Shown here: one piece after another, positions 63,242 through 64,000 of the stretch | Position numbering within the stretch: the stretch's first letter is position 1 | Layout of the letters: every line of letters begins with the position of its first letter | Origin: Microbacterium testaceum | Lineage (GTDB): Bacteria; Actinomycetota; Actinomycetes; Actinomycetales; Microbacteriaceae | Length of the DNA stretch: 64,000 nt | Assembly (NCBI RefSeq): GCF_020781835.1 | Contig: NZ_JAJGNJ010000004.1 | Location: forward strand, 124,001 to 188,000 | Direction of reading: 5' to 3' | Position numbers and translations under genes: made by a program | Notes under the pieces: generated by a model | The model's input: the letters and a program-made list of their open reading frames with translations, nothing else | What the model was told of the DNA's origin: nothing | Databases searched by the model: none

Positions 63242-63841
63242 CTAGATGTCTTTCGGAGTCGATCTGTGCTCGTCGGGCTGATGACTCGACCTTCTGCCCT
63301 TCGACTGCGAGACGTAGAGGAGTATGCCGAGGGCGACGCCGACACCGAGGATGACGTCGGCAAGGTTGCCGATGAACAGGTTGCCGTAGGCGAGGAAGTC
63401 GGTGACGTGGCCGCGACCGAATCCGGGTGGGGCGAGCAGGCGGTCCAGGAGGTTGCCGACCGCGCCGCCCCATAGCAGGCCAATCGCGACCGCCCACCCG
63501 GCGGTGCGGGCGCGCGTGGCGGCGATGAGCAGAGCCACGGATGCCGCGGCCGCGATGATGGTGAGCAGCCAGGTTGAGCCGGATCCGAGGGACATGACGG
63601 TGCCGGGGTTGAACGCGAGCTGCAAGCCGAGCCAGTCTCCGAGGAGTGGGATGCGGGCTTGTTCGCTGAGCCGTGAAAGGGCGAGTGCTTTGGTTCCCTG
63701 GTCGATCAGCACCGCCCCGGCAGCGACGGCGCACGCGATCAGGAATAGACGTGGTCGGACGCGCGAGCCAATAGGGCCGGCGGAATTCATTTTCACGGCA
63801 TCCGCCCTTCCCTGCGCGAGGCCGTGAACGAGACCGGTCAT
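63242..63841 (-). CDS. lspA: Prolipoprotein signal peptidase (signal peptidase II)
   Basis: 199 residues from ATG 63841, overlapping the ATPase stop by ATGA. An ATG at 63790 would also give a full enzyme. Four membrane helices; the catalytic Asp pair lies in GNLLDR and NLADVILG. LspA cuts lipoprotein signal peptides. In actinobacterial islands an lspA copy commonly sits right behind a cadmium ATPase gene, as here, so this is probably an accessory copy. Confidence 0.93.
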   Translation of the reverse strand: MTGLVHGLAQGRADAVKMNSAGPIGSRVRPRLFLIACAVAAGAVLIDQGTKALALSRLSEQARIPLLGDWLGLQLAFNPGTVMSLGSGSTWLLTIIAAAASVALLIAATRARTAGWAVAIGLLWGGAVGNLLDRLLAPPGFGRGHVTDFLAYGNLFIGNLADVILGVGVALGILLYVSQSKGRRSSHQPDEHRSTPKDI

Positions 63842-64000
63842 GCCTTCGTGCGCCGCGCCGCGCGGAGCCCGTTGAGGATCACAATGACCTCCGCGACTTC
63901 GTGCACCAGCACCACGGCGGCGAGGCCCAGAATGCCGGTGATCGCCAGCGGCAGCAGGATTGCGATGATCGCGATGGACAGCACAACGTTCTGGTTGATG
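63838..64000 (-). CDS. Metal-transporting P1B-type ATPase, C-terminus only (CadA/ZntA-like)
   Basis: Only the last 53 residues are in the window: two membrane helices beginning INQNVVLSIAIIAILLPLAI and ending in HEVAEVIVILNGLRAARRTKA. VLVHEVAEVIVILNG is the signature end of Cd/Zn/Pb P1B-2 ATPases. It lies upstream of lspA and belongs with the CmtR-type cadmium genes. The bulk of the gene runs off the right edge. Confidence 0.85.
   Translation of the reverse strand, partial: INQNVVLSIAIIAILLPLAITGILGLAAVVLVHEVAEVIVILNGLRAARRTKA

Noticed and set aside
1..64000. CRISPR arrays, tRNA and rRNA genes
   Set aside because: No regularly spaced direct repeats and no cloverleaf or rRNA-like sequence were seen by eye; short or divergent tRNAs could still be missed.

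Overview
The window is high-GC actinobacterial DNA, most like Microbacteriaceae. It has many GTG starts and long runs of genes coupled by ATGA, GTGA or TGATG overlaps, and its left end carries the block DUF4191 - RDD protein - glnA. Only about the first 3.5 kb looks like core chromosome. From glnA to the right edge, almost everything is accessory DNA: a composite metal-resistance and conjugative island with an anti-phage locus inside it. No integrase, transposase, tRNA, rRNA or CRISPR array is visible, so the ends of the island are not shown.

Layout. (1) 1-3550: core genes, ending in the glnA terminator. (2) 3.6-19.5 kb: copper island. A CsoR repressor heads a long leftward set: CopZ-like chaperone, CopA ATPase, His-rich YHS protein, PD-(D/E)XK-like protein, DUF6153-like protein, DUF305 lipoprotein, 32-residue membrane peptide, BNR-type lipoprotein, phosphoketolase, His-rich CopB-like ATPase and a truncated multicopper oxidase. 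A second CsoR-type box precedes a rightward pair (Cys-rich copper storage protein and membrane DUF305 protein), followed tail-to-tail by acetate kinase. Phosphoketolase and acetate kinase together would make acetate and ATP from sugar phosphates. (3) 19.7-24.7 kb: MobF (TrwC/TraA-type) relaxase-helicase, two upstream hairpins that could belong to oriT, a frameshifted gene and a small conserved-looking gene. (4) 24.85-39.04 kb: a probable anti-phage locus. Four coupled rightward genes (953-aa unknown, 362-aa unknown, 1857-aa DUF1998-type helicase resembling Druantia DruE, RecB/Cas4-like nuclease) converge on two coupled leftward genes (GHKL ATPase, then a DUF4338/DruA-family protein). (5) 39.5-42.6 kb: a coupled leftward operon of XRE regulator, ImmA/IrrE-type protease, MAB_1171c-like membrane protein and alpha/beta hydrolase. 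It faces four copies of a 14-bp palindrome that overlap divergent promoters. (6) 42.9-62.8 kb: conjugation module: prim-pol, SpdB-like DUF2637 protein, ParB-like protein, lysozyme/M23 hydrolase, two DUF6112 pilin-like proteins, TrbL/VirB6-like protein, SCO6880 protein, VirB4-like ATPase and coupling protein. It is interrupted by a nucleotidyltransferase cassette (48.9-50.4 kb) and a mercury/cadmium cassette (about 55.9-60.2 kb: merR, merA, merB, cmtR, transporter). (7) 62.8-64 kb: a hypothetical gene, lspA and the 3' end of a metal P-type ATPase.

How the parts may work together (inference): the XRE/ImmA pair resembles the ImmR/ImmA switch of ICEBs1 and may hold the transfer operon off through the palindromes. 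The element carries copper, mercury and cadmium resistance plus a phage-defence locus as cargo. Family calls rest on motifs and gene order read by eye, not on database searches.
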